DNA from: an uncultured Flavobacteriaceae bacterium
GTDB lineage: Bacteria > Bacteroidota > Bacteroidia > Flavobacteriales > Flavobacteriaceae
DNA length: 64,000 nucleotides
Direction of reading: 5' to 3'
Assembly: GCA_947497145.1 (NCBI GenBank)
Contig: CANMFQ010000014.1
Coordinates: forward strand, 1 to 64,000
Shown here: positions 18,137 through 27,581 of the stretch, piece by piece
Layout of the letters: every line of letters starts with the position of its first letter
How positions within the stretch are numbered: the stretch's first letter is position 1
Position numbers and translations under genes: made by a program
Notes under the pieces: model-generated
Seen by the model: only the letters and a program-made list of their open reading frames with translations
Database searches by the model: none
What the model was told of the DNA's origin: nothing

Positions 18137-18616
18137 TTTCACCCGCATTAATCGATATTTTTCACTACCATATACCGTATTCAATTACTATACTCCTACC
18201 ATTTTAAATGGTAGGAGCATACGTATGAAAGTGCTTTACTTAAATTAAAAACACACGCTATTTCACCCTTTTTCTATAATGTATCACAAAGTCATACCGC
18301 ATAATCTTACTAACTAATTGACTAGTAGAAAATAGATCAATCTTTACAATTTGAATTATTTTTTTAAGGTGATTCCTAACCATTGGAAATCAAAAACAAA
18401 TAGATAAAGCGCGTAAAGAAACAAAATTACCTTTAAGGTATTTTTGACCAAGTACTAACTACAACTAGCACAATCTATTACTGTTTTCATCAATTTAAAA
18501 CTTCATATTTCATAATTCCTGTTGATCGTTTTTTTTACAAAAATGACCTATTTTTTGATTGAATTTGCTTTTTAAATAGTAGGGAGTTTATATATTAGTG
18601 GAAATATTGACATCAG
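18137..18616. other. Intergenic region between DUF2807 and epimerase genes
   Basis: About 480 AT-rich bases. They contain the hairpin at 18193-18217 but no protein-like frame. Promoter elements for the epimerase gene should lie in the last 100 bases (TTTTTTG-rich); none is assigned with confidence. Confidence 0.5.
18193..18217 (+). terminator. Hairpin terminator after DUF2807 gene
   Basis: Perfect 10-bp stem CTCCTACCAT / ATGGTAGGAG with a 5-base loop, 57 bases after the stop codon. There is no long T tract, so termination may be weak or the hairpin may be an RNA-stability element. Confidence 0.5.
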
Positions 18617-19630
18617 ATGAAAATAAGTTTAAAAAAATATACGCTTTCCTTAAAACACACCTTTAGCATCTCACGTGAATCACATGATTTTCAAGATACT
18701 TTAATAGTTGCACTTTCTTTAAATGGAAAAACAGGCTATGGTGAAGCTACCTCCAATCCTTATTATGGTATATCTATTGAAAGCATGATGAGCGAGATTA
18801 ACTCCATATCATCAGAGTTAGAGACTTTCAATTTTACTACCCCCGAAATATTACACGCTTTTTTGGTTGGTAAAAAGCTTACCAACTTTACCATCTGCGC
18901 ATTAGATTTAGCAGCTCATGATTTATATGGGAAACTTTTAGAAAAACCGTTGTACGAAATTTGGAATACATCGATTGAAAATTATCCAATTACCAACTAT
19001 ACTATAGGTATTGCTTCTATAGATAAAATGGTAGAAAAGATGAAAGAAACTCCCTGGCCTTTGTACAAAATAAAATTAGGTACTGCGGATGATTTAGCCA
19101 TTATTAAGGCTCTTAGAAAACATACAGATGCTATTTTTCGTATTGACGCCAATTGCGCTTGGACAGCCAGGGAAACCATTTTTAATGCACCACAATTAAA
19201 AGATTTAGGGGTAGAATTTTTAGAACAACCCCTAAAAGCAGATAATTGGGAAGGCATGGAGCTCATCATGCATGATAGCGTGCTACCTGTAATAGCTGAT
19301 GAGAGCTGCATTGTAGAAAGTGATGTAGAAAAATGTGGTCTTCATTTTTCAGGAATCAATATTAAACTTACCAAATGTGGCGGTCTTACCCCTGCCCTAC
19401 GTATGATAAAGAAAGCCAAGGAACTAGGGCTTAAAGTTATGGTAGGTTGTATGACAGAATCTACTGTAGGTATATCAGCAATTGCACAGCTTTTACCACA
19501 ATTAGATTATGTAGATATGGATGGTGCCATGCTGCTTAAAGAAGATATAGCGCAAGGCGTGAAAATTGCTTCTGATGGCAAAGTAATTTTCCCAACTTTA
19601 GGAGGGTCGGGTATAACCTTAAACGAATGA
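18617..19630 (+). CDS. Dipeptide epimerase (L-Ala-D/L-Glu epimerase type), enolase superfamily
   Basis: 337 residues. It has the muconate-lactonizing subgroup pattern: KIK at 151-153, metal ligands Asp177 (RIDAN), Glu203 (LEQP) and Asp228 (ADES), and the opposite catalytic Lys250 (INIKL). These correspond to the Ala-Glu epimerase catalytic set. It would interconvert dipeptide stereochemistry, probably for reuse of murein peptides, though other specificities (for example cationic dipeptides) occur in this family. Its stop codon overlaps the start of the next gene by four bases, so the PLP enzyme at 19627 is translationally coupled. Confidence 0.85.
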   Translation: MKISLKKYTLSLKHTFSISRESHDFQDTLIVALSLNGKTGYGEATSNPYYGISIESMMSEINSISSELETFNFTTPEILHAFLVGKKLTNFTICALDLAAHDLYGKLLEKPLYEIWNTSIENYPITNYTIGIASIDKMVEKMKETPWPLYKIKLGTADDLAIIKALRKHTDAIFRIDANCAWTARETIFNAPQLKDLGVEFLEQPLKADNWEGMELIMHDSVLPVIADESCIVESDVEKCGLHFSGINIKLTKCGGLTPALRMIKKAKELGLKVMVGCMTESTVGISAIAQLLPQLDYVDMDGAMLLKEDIAQGVKIASDGKVIFPTLGGSGITLNE

Positions 19631-20676
19631 CCTACCCCATTGATTCCTTTCCCGGAAGAGAAATAACCATTGCAGAAAAAAAATACCGCTATTTTGGAGG
19701 TACCGCCTATTTAGGGCTTCAAACCGATACCGAGTTTCAAGAATTGTTCATCAAGAACATAAGAAAATATGGTACAAACTACGGAGCATCTAGAAAATCG
19801 AACGTACAGATTGAAATTTTTAAGAAAACAGAGCAATATTTAGCGCATTTTATTGGTAGCCAAGATTGCATTACGCTATCCTCTGGCTTTTTAGCAGGTC
19901 AAGTTGTTGCAAAAACCTTATATGATTCCAATGCGTATACCTTTTTTTATTCGCCAGATACGCATGCAGCTTTACACCTTCCTAATCACAAACCTTTTGC
20001 TTCATTTGATGATTTAAATAACGCCCTACGAAAACATCTGTCTGTACAAAAAACAACCCCAGTAGTTTTTTTAGACACCATTGATACTGCTGGTGAAAAC
20101 TACCCGAATTTTGATGCTATAAAAAAACTACCCTTAAATAAAATTATACTCGTAGCAGATGACTCTCATGGTATTGGTATAGTGGGAGACAATGGTAGCG
20201 GTGCTTACAAAAAACTAGCAGCACTTTTACCAAAAGAACTTATTGTATGTTGTTCATTAGGAAAAGGATTTGGCATTCAAGCAGGTGCAGTTTTTGGTAC
20301 AAAGCAACGAATTTCTGAATGTTCTGATTCTGAATTGTTTGGTGGAGCAAGCCCTGCTTCTCCCGCTGCGCTAGCCACCCTTATAGAAGGAGAGCGTATT
20401 TTTAGTAAAAAAAGAAAGCGCTTACAGGAAAATATTGCATTGTTTTTAAAAACGCTACACCGTACACAACAACTTAACTACCTTCAAAACCATCCTGCCT
20501 TTTACTTTTACTCACCTAAAATGGCTGCCCATCTTGAGCAACATAATATCGTAATAACACACTTCAACTACCCAAACAAAAAGGGCAATCTTATCAGTAG
20601 AATAGTACTCTCGGCTGCGCATACCCAAGAAGATATTGAATTTTTATCAAATGCGATAAACAGCTTCAAAAATTAG
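19627..20676 (+). CDS. PLP-dependent aminotransferase class I/II (KBL/AONS-like)
   Basis: 349 residues, fold type I. The cofactor-binding signatures are VADDSHGIGIVG (about 177-188) and the Schiff-base Lys213 in SLGKGFGIQAG. The NYGASRKSN region (51-59) resembles the alpha-oxoamine synthase group (2-amino-3-ketobutyrate CoA ligase, 8-amino-7-oxononanoate synthase), but the protein is about 40 residues shorter than those. Overlap of the start with the epimerase stop suggests a two-step pathway on an amino acid or dipeptide. The actual substrate is unknown. Confidence 0.75.
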   Translation: MTYPIDSFPGREITIAEKKYRYFGGTAYLGLQTDTEFQELFIKNIRKYGTNYGASRKSNVQIEIFKKTEQYLAHFIGSQDCITLSSGFLAGQVVAKTLYDSNAYTFFYSPDTHAALHLPNHKPFASFDDLNNALRKHLSVQKTTPVVFLDTIDTAGENYPNFDAIKKLPLNKIILVADDSHGIGIVGDNGSGAYKKLAALLPKELIVCCSLGKGFGIQAGAVFGTKQRISECSDSELFGGASPASPAALATLIEGERIFSKKRKRLQENIALFLKTLHRTQQLNYLQNHPAFYFYSPKMAAHLEQHNIVITHFNYPNKKGNLISRIVLSAAHTQEDIEFLSNAINSFKN

Positions 20677-20796
20677 ATATTCGCAAAATAAACACCTCAT
20701 TTTAAAAATCAAATAATTTTATAGCTAAAAAATTATCAATCTGACATTTTTTTCGTAACTTAATGGTATTCAAGTATAACGCTAAAAACTACAACT

Positions 20797-21246
20797 ATGA
20801 AAAAACTACTCGGATTGTGTTTTTTGATGTTAATTTTGATTTCTTCAACAAAATTAACACCTTCTAAACTACAGACAAAAGCAAACTCTTTAGAGGGAAC
20901 TTGGGAACTTATGAATCGTTTCAATTGGGACGACGGTAATGTAACAGATACCATTTATAATACTAATGGATATCGTCAAATAAAAATTTATAGTAAAGGT
21001 AAAGTAATGTGGACGCGCCATTCTCCTGATGATCCAAATGAATGGTTTGGCTATGGCTCTTATTCAAATACCGAAAACTCACTAAAAGAACAATTAGAAT
21101 ACGCATCAAAAACAATGATGGCTATTCAAGATACCGTTCAAGTTTTCAAATTTAAATTGGAGTTACATGAAGATTCGTATAGTCAAATTTCTTTAGACAA
21201 AAATGGCAACCCTTATTTTTCTGAAAACTATCGGCGCATTGATTAG
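20797..21246 (+). CDS. Secreted lipocalin-like hypothetical protein
   Basis: 149 residues with a signal peptide (MKKLLGLCFLMLILISSTKL). It has a small beta-rich domain opening with LEGTWELMNRF, a typical first strand of lipocalin-like DUFs, and ending YFSENYRRID. Probably periplasmic. It is followed by a bidirectional terminator shared with trxB. No further function can be read. Confidence 0.6.
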   Translation: MKKLLGLCFLMLILISSTKLTPSKLQTKANSLEGTWELMNRFNWDDGNVTDTIYNTNGYRQIKIYSKGKVMWTRHSPDDPNEWFGYGSYSNTENSLKEQLEYASKTMMAIQDTVQVFKFKLELHEDSYSQISLDKNGNPYFSENYRRID

Positions 21247-21472
21247 GGAAGAAATCGCGAATACTATTTTCTTTTATTTAGAAAAAGCAAAAAAGCATAT
21301 TGTATGTAACTATGCTATAACGGCTTTGCAATGCTAGAATTTTATCTTTTACCTTGGCTACAAATCTTTTCATAGCGTTGGTATGCTTAAATTAACAAAC
21401 GCAATACAGCGACTAATTTTGGTACTGCAATAGTTTTAATACAGATAATTAAAGTTAAGAGATATACTACTA

Positions 21473-21507
21473 AAAACCGCCACTATGCAACGCATAATGG
21501 CGGTTTT
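21473..21507. terminator. Bidirectional terminator
   Basis: A 15-bp near-perfect stem AAAACCGCCACTATG / CATAATGGCGGTTTT (one mismatch) with a 5-base loop, A tract on the left and T tract on the right. It lies between the convergent lipocalin-like gene and trxB. Confidence 0.85.
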
Positions 21508-21528
21508 CTATATCATTTATAACATACT

Positions 21529-22494
21529 TTAAGCAACTTCCTCTGCGCTTTCAACAGTCGCCAAATAACGTTCAGCATCTAGCGCTGCCATACAACCTGT
21601 ACCAGCAGCAGTTACTGCCTGACGGTATTCTTTATCTTGGGCATCACCACAAGCGAAAACCCCTGGTAAATTAGTTTTAGTTGATTTTCCTTTGGTAATC
21701 AAATACCCAGTTTCGTCCATTTCTAATTGTCCCGCAAAAATATCAGTATTGGGTTTGTGCCCAATTGCGATAAACAAACCAGTAATAGCAATATCTTCCT
21801 TTTCACCTGTTTTATTATTCACCATACGTAGTCCTTCAACAACTTGATCTCCTAAAACCTCATCTACTTCGGTATTATAGCGAACTTCAATATTTTCAAG
21901 ACTATTTACTCTATGTTGCATTGCCTTTGAAGCTCTCATATAATCCTTACGCACCAACATAGTAACCTTGTTGCAAATATTGGCCAAATAAGAAGCCTCT
22001 TCAGCTGCAGTATCACCAGCACCTACAATAGCTACATCTTGGTTTTTATAGAAAAAACCATCGCATACAGCACAGGCAGAAACACCGCCTCCTCGTAGTT
22101 TTTGCTCACTAGGAATATTCAAATACTTAGCAGTAGCCCCTGTTGATATAATTACTGTTTCGGCTTCTATAACCGTTGAATTATCAATGGTTGCTTTATG
22201 AATTCCGCCAACCTCTTTACTCAATTCAACGGCAGTAACCATACCTATACGAACTTCAGTACCAAAACGCTCTGCTTGTTGCTGTAACTGTACCATCATC
22301 GTAGGGCCATCAATACCCTCAGGATACCCTGGAAAATTATCGACCTCTGTAGTGGTTGTTAATTGCCCTCCAGGTTCCATACCTGTATATAACAAAGGTT
22401 TTAAATCAGCTCTTGCTGCATAAATTGCTGCAGTATATCCCGCAGGCCCCGATCCTATTATTAATGTTTTTACTCTTTCTACTTGCTCTGACAT
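21529..22494 (-). CDS. trxB: Thioredoxin-disulfide reductase
   Basis: 321 residues, the normal length. It is an FAD/NADPH flavoenzyme that reduces thioredoxin. The FAD-binding motif GSGPAGYTAAIYAARA is at 14-29, the redox-active CAVC at 141-144, the NADPH-binding GAGDTAAEEA region at about 157-167, and the C-terminal FAD motif FACGDAQDKEYRQAVTAAGTG near 285-305. Cytoplasmic and monocistronic, ending at the terminator at 21473-21507. Confidence 0.96.
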   Translation of the reverse strand: MSEQVERVKTLIIGSGPAGYTAAIYAARADLKPLLYTGMEPGGQLTTTTEVDNFPGYPEGIDGPTMMVQLQQQAERFGTEVRIGMVTAVELSKEVGGIHKATIDNSTVIEAETVIISTGATAKYLNIPSEQKLRGGGVSACAVCDGFFYKNQDVAIVGAGDTAAEEASYLANICNKVTMLVRKDYMRASKAMQHRVNSLENIEVRYNTEVDEVLGDQVVEGLRMVNNKTGEKEDIAITGLFIAIGHKPNTDIFAGQLEMDETGYLITKGKSTKTNLPGVFACGDAQDKEYRQAVTAAGTGCMAALDAERYLATVESAEEVA

Positions 22495-22925
22495 AGTTCC
22501 AATTCTTCTAAAAAAATTATAGCGTAAAAGTAGGTTTTTTACAAAAAACCTTACGTTTTAGTTATAAAAAGTTTTCGACCATTTTTTTGCAAAAGTATGC
22601 ATTTTCGTAAGAAAATTCTTATTATTTGATAATCCAACCATATTTTTTAGTTTTTTTTTGAATTTTAACTTAAAAATTTGCCGTTCATCGGGATCCCTAT
22701 AAAAAAACAGGCGCACAAGAATTTCACCTCGAAAATTAGACCCTATTCAGACCCATTTTAAATAAAAAAATACCTACAGTCAAATATTTAACAGTAGAAA
22801 AAAGCCTATTTCTGCTATCTTTGGCAAGAAAGTTGCACTTAAAATATATATAAGACAACCATATATTTTAAGAATTTTAATCGCCTTACCAACAAACAAA
22901 ATGGTGGTTATAATAACGTTGACCA
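22495..22925. other. Divergent intergenic region, trxB / LytTR regulator
   Basis: About 430 AT-rich bases with no protein-like frame. It holds the promoters of trxB (leftward) and of the LytTR gene (rightward). A TAnnTTTG match lies at 22816-22823. Confidence 0.5.
22816..22823 (+). promoter_or_regulatory. Candidate -7 box upstream of LytTR regulator
   Basis: TATCTTTG matches the Bacteroidetes -7 consensus TAnnTTTG, about 100 bases before the start codon at 22926. No clear -33 element is seen, so this is only a candidate. Confidence 0.4.
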
Positions 22926-23642
22926 ATGCAAATAAACAAACTGAGAACAATTATTATTGATGATTCGACACTGCAAAGAATGGCTATTAGCAAACTTGTT
23001 GTTGATAACCCTGCGCTAGACTTAGTTGCCGAATACAATAACGGAATGGAAGCCCATAAAAATGTTGAGAGCAAACAAATCGATTTGATTTTTCTTGATA
23101 TTGAAATGCCTATTTTAAACGGCTTTGAATTCATAGAATCTTTAGCTGCTATTCCGCAAATCATTCTGATTACTGGAAAACCAGAGTATGCCCTTAAAGC
23201 CTTTGATTATGATGTTACCGATTATCTGCTCAAACCAATTACGAAAGAACGTTTTGAAAATGCAGTAAAAAAAGCGCAATTGAAAGCAATTCAATTAACC
23301 GCTAATAGAAATGATGAACCCTATATTTACGTTAATAGTAATCTTAAAAAGGTAAAAGTCGTCATTAGTGAGATTAAATGGATTGAAGGTTTGGGTGATT
23401 ATATCAAATTGGTTACCGAAAGTAGTAACATTTTGGTACTCTCTACCATGAAAGCATTTATTGAAAAATTACCTCAAGATAAATTTCTCCGCGTTCACAA
23501 GAGTTATATTGTAAATCTTGAAAAGGTTGAAAAATTTAATAGCGCACTAATTGAAGTAAGTGGACAAAAAATTCCGTTGAGTAGATATAAAAAAGGTCAA
23601 TTGGAAGAAGCCCTGTTGAGCACTTCCGAAAATGCGAATTAA
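22926..23642 (+). CDS. LytTR-family response regulator (orphan)
   Basis: 238 residues. The receiver domain has IDD at 11-13, phospho-acceptor Asp58 (IFLDIE) and Lys in LLKPIT; the LytTR DNA-binding domain is at about 135-235 (IEGLGDYIKL and FLRVHKSYIVNL). No histidine kinase lies next to it, so its partner is encoded elsewhere or it is served by another LytS-type kinase. It is convergent with galK with only 16 bases between stops. Confidence 0.92.
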   Translation: MQINKLRTIIIDDSTLQRMAISKLVVDNPALDLVAEYNNGMEAHKNVESKQIDLIFLDIEMPILNGFEFIESLAAIPQIILITGKPEYALKAFDYDVTDYLLKPITKERFENAVKKAQLKAIQLTANRNDEPYIYVNSNLKKVKVVISEIKWIEGLGDYIKLVTESSNILVLSTMKAFIEKLPQDKFLRVHKSYIVNLEKVEKFNSALIEVSGQKIPLSRYKKGQLEEALLSTSENAN

Positions 23643-23658
23643 AATTTGCTCTTTTCAC

Positions 23659-24789
23659 CTATACTGTCACAACACTGGTTCCCCCGCTGGGTTGTACCTC
23701 AAAGGCTTCTAACGCTATGTTAAATGCTGATTTATAAGCCTCAGTAGCTTCTTTAATAAAACGATCAACATCGTTTTCGTGAACAATATTTAACGTACAA
23801 CCACCAAAGCCACCTCCTGTTTGTCGCGCTCCTAAAACGGTATCATATTTTTTGGAGAATGCCACTAAAAAATCTGACTCCGGACAGCTTACCTCATACA
23901 ACTTACTAATTCCCTCATGCGCCTCGTATAAAATACGTCCTACCGCATCAAGTTTATTTTCTTTCAACGCCTTTACCATAGCTAATACACGTTCATTTTC
24001 AGCAACAATGAAAGCACATCTATTATACACAGTTGCTGTCATTGCCGTTTTAGCGGCTTCCAACATTGGCATAGTAACATCTCGTAAAGAACCAATAGTA
24101 GGATTTACTTTTTGTAAAATGGCAACACCCTCTTCACACTCTTTCTTTCGCGTATTGTATTCACTCGAAGCCAAATTATGTGACACCTTAGTATTTAGCA
24201 TGACCAACTTATAAGGACTAATAGCTATAGGAATATGCTCATAAGCCAACGATTGGCAATCTAACAGTATAACATGCCCCTCTTTGCTCATTACGGAGGC
24301 AAATTGATCCATAATACCGCATTGCGTACCTACAAAGCTATGCTCTGCCCTTTGCGAAAGGGTAACCATTTCCTTTCTTTCAAGACCAAGATCAAACAAT
24401 GTATTTAAAGCAAATGCCAAACCACACTCCATAGCGGCTGAAGAGCTTAGGCCTGAACCTAATGGTAGATTGCTTTCTATGGTACAATCAAACCCTCGGA
24501 GCTTATCAGTTAGTTTTGATAATTCATTTAACGTACCCAAAACATAATTTTGCCATTCAACATCACTAATAGCTAGCTCATTTAGGTTTAAGGAAAAACC
24601 TTCATAACCCACCGAATACACGTTACAAATAGTATCTGATTGATTTTTAGCAACCTTAAAAGTTATACTATTTTCAATAGCTGTAGGCAAAACATAGCCC
24701 ATATTATAATCCGTATGTTCTCCAATAAAATTGATTCTTCCTGGAGATTTTATGGTATACTGAGGTGTGAAATTTTCTAGAAATTGCAT
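23659..24789 (-). CDS. galK: Galactokinase
   Basis: 376 residues from ATG 24789; a longer reading from 24825 would overlap the upstream stop and adds a non-family tail. It phosphorylates D-galactose at C1 with ATP (Leloir pathway). GHMP-kinase motifs are present: SPGRINFIGEHTDYN near the N-terminus (galactose-binding signature), GSGLSSSAAMECG (ATP-binding loop) and RQTGGGFGGCT near the C-terminus. It is the last gene of a leftward operon after the FGE (20 bases upstream), the sulfatase and the Gfo/Idh gene. This placement links desulfation of a galactan with galactose use. Confidence 0.95.
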   Translation of the reverse strand: MQFLENFTPQYTIKSPGRINFIGEHTDYNMGYVLPTAIENSITFKVAKNQSDTICNVYSVGYEGFSLNLNELAISDVEWQNYVLGTLNELSKLTDKLRGFDCTIESNLPLGSGLSSSAAMECGLAFALNTLFDLGLERKEMVTLSQRAEHSFVGTQCGIMDQFASVMSKEGHVILLDCQSLAYEHIPIAISPYKLVMLNTKVSHNLASSEYNTRKKECEEGVAILQKVNPTIGSLRDVTMPMLEAAKTAMTATVYNRCAFIVAENERVLAMVKALKENKLDAVGRILYEAHEGISKLYEVSCPESDFLVAFSKKYDTVLGARQTGGGFGGCTLNIVHENDVDRFIKEATEAYKSAFNIALEAFEVQPSGGTSVVTV

Positions 24790-24808
24790 TTTAAAAAAAT
24801 AAGATTGT

Positions 24809-25945
24809 TTATTTTGACTTTTCAATCATATCAACTGTCGCTACTGTTCTAAAGCCCAAGTGTTCTAATGAAGAATCTAAACTTGTTGCCATACGCGATG
24901 AGATACGATAACTAGCGCAATACGAGGCATTGCATAAAAAAGAACCGCCTTTCATTACCTTTTCTTTGGCATAAGGATCGCGTTCATTAAAAGGTGTTGT
25001 CGCACCCTTAGGGTTTTTAATTTGCTCATTAGCTTCAAAAACCTCTTGATAATATCGGGTATTATACCAGTCGCTTGTCCATTCCCATACATTACCCGCC
25101 ATATCATATAGACCAAAATCATTTGGAGGATATGATTTTACAGGAGCTCGGCGTTCATAACCATCTATTTTGGTATTTGTGGTAGGAAACTGTCCCTCCC
25201 AACTGTTAGCCATTTTAGACAATTTTGATTCATCATCCCCCCAAAAATAAACAGTATTGGTGTGATTACCTTTAGCGGCTCGCTCCCACTCTGCCTCTGT
25301 AGGAAGTCTTCTTCCTGCCCATTCACAATACGCTTGGGCATCTTCATAAGCGATATGAACTACAGGATAATCATCTTTCCCTTTAATAGAACTTTTAGGG
25401 CCATTAGGTTTTTTCCAATTGGCACCAATTGTCCATCTCCACCATTGCGAAAAATCATACAAGTTAGCTACAGGGCTTTTTGTCTTCTTAAAAGTAAGAG
25501 AACCCGGCTGCATGATAGAATCATGTGGTTTTGGTGTCCCTTCAGGCAATTGTTTTTTCATTTCTTCCCAATCAATGGCTCGCTCTGCAATAGTTTTATA
25601 CCCCGTTGCCTGTACAAATTTTGCGAATTGGGCATTTGTTACCTCGGTAGCATCCATAAAAAAACCATCAACGGTAACCTCGTGTGCTGGTTTTTCATGG
25701 CTCATTGCCATTTTATCTTGCGGTACAGCACCTTGATTTATGGTTCCTCCTGGTACCCAAACCATTCCCTCTGGGGTAGTAATGCCAGCTGGTTTTTCTT
25801 TAATTACAACCAGGTCTTGCTTCGGTTTTTGTACCTCCTTTACTGTTACTACTTTTTCGGCTACTTGTACATTATCCTTTTTTTCAGATTTGCATTGTTG
25901 TAAAAAAGGAACAAGAATAAGTGAAAATAAAAGCTTTGGTTTCAT
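24809..25945 (-). CDS. Formylglycine-generating enzyme family lipoprotein (putative sulfatase maturase)
   Basis: 378 residues from ATG 25945. The N-terminus KPKLLFSLILVPFLQQC is a lipoprotein signal with Cys18, followed by a Lys-rich linker and an FGE-sulfatase (SUMF1) domain (about 60-370: WVPGGTINQGA, VTNAQFAKFV, RLPTEAEWERAAKG, GNVWEWTSDWY). The two cysteines that bind copper in true FGE are both present, at 338 and 343, in GGSFLCNASYC. GldK-like and other non-catalytic relatives lack this pair. It should oxidise the motif Cys of the sulfatases at 4786, 25991 and 29084 to formylglycine. Its predicted location outside the cytoplasm is unusual, because maturation normally precedes folding. 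It is 30 bases downstream of a sulfatase and 20 upstream of galK. Confidence 0.75.
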   Translation of the reverse strand: MKPKLLFSLILVPFLQQCKSEKKDNVQVAEKVVTVKEVQKPKQDLVVIKEKPAGITTPEGMVWVPGGTINQGAVPQDKMAMSHEKPAHEVTVDGFFMDATEVTNAQFAKFVQATGYKTIAERAIDWEEMKKQLPEGTPKPHDSIMQPGSLTFKKTKSPVANLYDFSQWWRWTIGANWKKPNGPKSSIKGKDDYPVVHIAYEDAQAYCEWAGRRLPTEAEWERAAKGNHTNTVYFWGDDESKLSKMANSWEGQFPTTNTKIDGYERRAPVKSYPPNDFGLYDMAGNVWEWTSDWYNTRYYQEVFEANEQIKNPKGATTPFNERDPYAKEKVMKGGSFLCNASYCASYRISSRMATSLDSSLEHLGFRTVATVDMIEKSK

Positions 25946-25990
25946 CTGAATATTGATCATAAATTCAATTAATGGACGGGCAAATGTAAC

Positions 25991-27562
25991 TTATTTTTCA
26001 TTTAATAAACCGTGCTGTAGTATAGGAATTTTAAAATTCTCTAACTCAGGGGAATCCCTTTCTCTTTCAAAAATTTCTGCAGCCTTTTGCAATATTTCGG
26101 GGTGTTCTTCGGCTACATTTATTTGTTCTGTAGGGTCGTTTTTTAAATTATATAACTCTAAGGTAGGCGGCTTTTTATCTTTAAGATGACGACGTACCAC
26201 TTTCCAATCTCCCATTCGCATGGCTACTTGCCCTCCATAACTAGGAAACTCCCAATACATAAACTCATGTATCGCTTGCTTTTCATTAGCCAAAAGCGTA
26301 GGCAATAGGCTGATACCATCTGTATCTGTAGCTTCATAGCCACTTACTTCACCAAAAGTTGCGAACATATCGTAATGCGAAGAAATAAGATCACTCTTGG
26401 TTCCAGGGGCTATATGATTAGGCCAAGTCGCTATCATGGGTACTCGAATACCGCCTTCATATAAAAACCCTTTTCCCCTGCCATAGTTTCCATCAAAAGG
26501 CTTGGCACTTTCAAAATATTCTGGATCAGCACCACCATTATACGTAGGGCCATTGTCTGAAGTAAAAACAAGAAGTGTATTTTCGTAAATACCTTCATCT
26601 TTTAATTGCTGTACTAATTTTCCAATATTCTCATCTAAATAAGAAACCATTGCGGCATATGCGGCATGCGGATTCTTATGGGGAAAGTATCCTTTTTTAC
26701 CCAAATACGGTTTTTCATCACCAAACTTTTTGATATAATAATTGAGCCATTTTTCTGGTGCCTGTAGCGCTACATGCGGAATAGGAGTTGCCCAATACAA
26801 AAAGAAGGGATTGTCTTTATTTGATGCTACAAAGTTAGTGAGCTCATTAAACATCAAATCAGGCGAATAATCAGTTAAGGTATACGCCGCATAACTTGCA
26901 GGGTCATTAGGGTCTGCTCCTTTAGGTAATTTTGTATTGGGAGCAACCGTATCATTGGCTAAATGCACCCGTTTTCTATTTTTATATAAATGCAAAGGAT
27001 AATAAGTATGCGCTTGACGTTGGCAATTATAACCGTAGAAAAAATCAAAACCCATATCATTTGGAACAGAATGCGTATGCGGAGCACCTAATCCCCATTT
27101 ACCTACAACACCGGTAGTATAGCCCACTTCTTTCAATTTATGCGCCATAGTAATCGTATTAGCAGGCATTGGCCCTTGTCCTTCAAGTGTTGAGTCTTTA
27201 GCCATGGCGCGGTAATTCCATACATCGCCACGTTCCTTCCATTCACTATTACTTCGTATATAAGCATGGCCTGCGTGTTTACCCGTAAGTAACATATGAC
27301 GTGCTGGGGCACAAACTGGGGCACTAGAATAATGCTGTGTAAAAAGCATCCCCGATTGCGCCAAAGCATCAATATTAGGAGTTTCTATTTTTTCTTGTCC
27401 ATAAGCGCCTAATTCTGCGTAACCCAAATCATCAGCTAAAATATAAATGATATTAGGCTTAATAACCTCATTGGCAATTGGCTTTGATTTTTCGGTTTCT
27501 TTACAAGACAAAAAGAATGTCCCTACTAAAAGTAAGGACACTAGTGATTTTTTTAAATACAT
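25991..27562 (-). CDS. S1-family sulfatase lipoprotein
   Basis: 523 residues. The lipoprotein signal has Cys20 (TFFLSC). The alkaline-phosphatase-like sulfatase fold starts IKPNIIYILADDLGYAELG with DD near 43-44, and the formylglycine motif CAPAR begins at Cys84, a textbook C-x-P-x-R. Further metal and active-site segments are GKWGLG, TPIPHV and FTSDNGP. It resembles arylsulfatase A-type enzymes acting on algal galactans or glycans. The gene is in a leftward operon between the Gfo/Idh gene (19 bases upstream) and the FGE gene, so enzyme and maturase are co-expressed. Exact substrate unknown. Confidence 0.92.
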   Translation of the reverse strand: MYLKKSLVSLLLVGTFFLSCKETEKSKPIANEVIKPNIIYILADDLGYAELGAYGQEKIETPNIDALAQSGMLFTQHYSSAPVCAPARHMLLTGKHAGHAYIRSNSEWKERGDVWNYRAMAKDSTLEGQGPMPANTITMAHKLKEVGYTTGVVGKWGLGAPHTHSVPNDMGFDFFYGYNCQRQAHTYYPLHLYKNRKRVHLANDTVAPNTKLPKGADPNDPASYAAYTLTDYSPDLMFNELTNFVASNKDNPFFLYWATPIPHVALQAPEKWLNYYIKKFGDEKPYLGKKGYFPHKNPHAAYAAMVSYLDENIGKLVQQLKDEGIYENTLLVFTSDNGPTYNGGADPEYFESAKPFDGNYGRGKGFLYEGGIRVPMIATWPNHIAPGTKSDLISSHYDMFATFGEVSGYEATDTDGISLLPTLLANEKQAIHEFMYWEFPSYGGQVAMRMGDWKVVRRHLKDKKPPTLELYNLKNDPTEQINVAEEHPEILQKAAEIFERERDSPELENFKIPILQHGLLNEK

Positions 27563-27581
27563 ATATAGTGAGGTTGATTAT

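Noticed and set aside
8436-18454. Shared sequence GGTATTTYTGACCAAG at about 8433-8448 and 18437-18452 as a common operator
   Set aside because: A 16-base match with one difference is expected by chance several times in 64 kb of AT-rich DNA, and the two flanking genes have no functional link.
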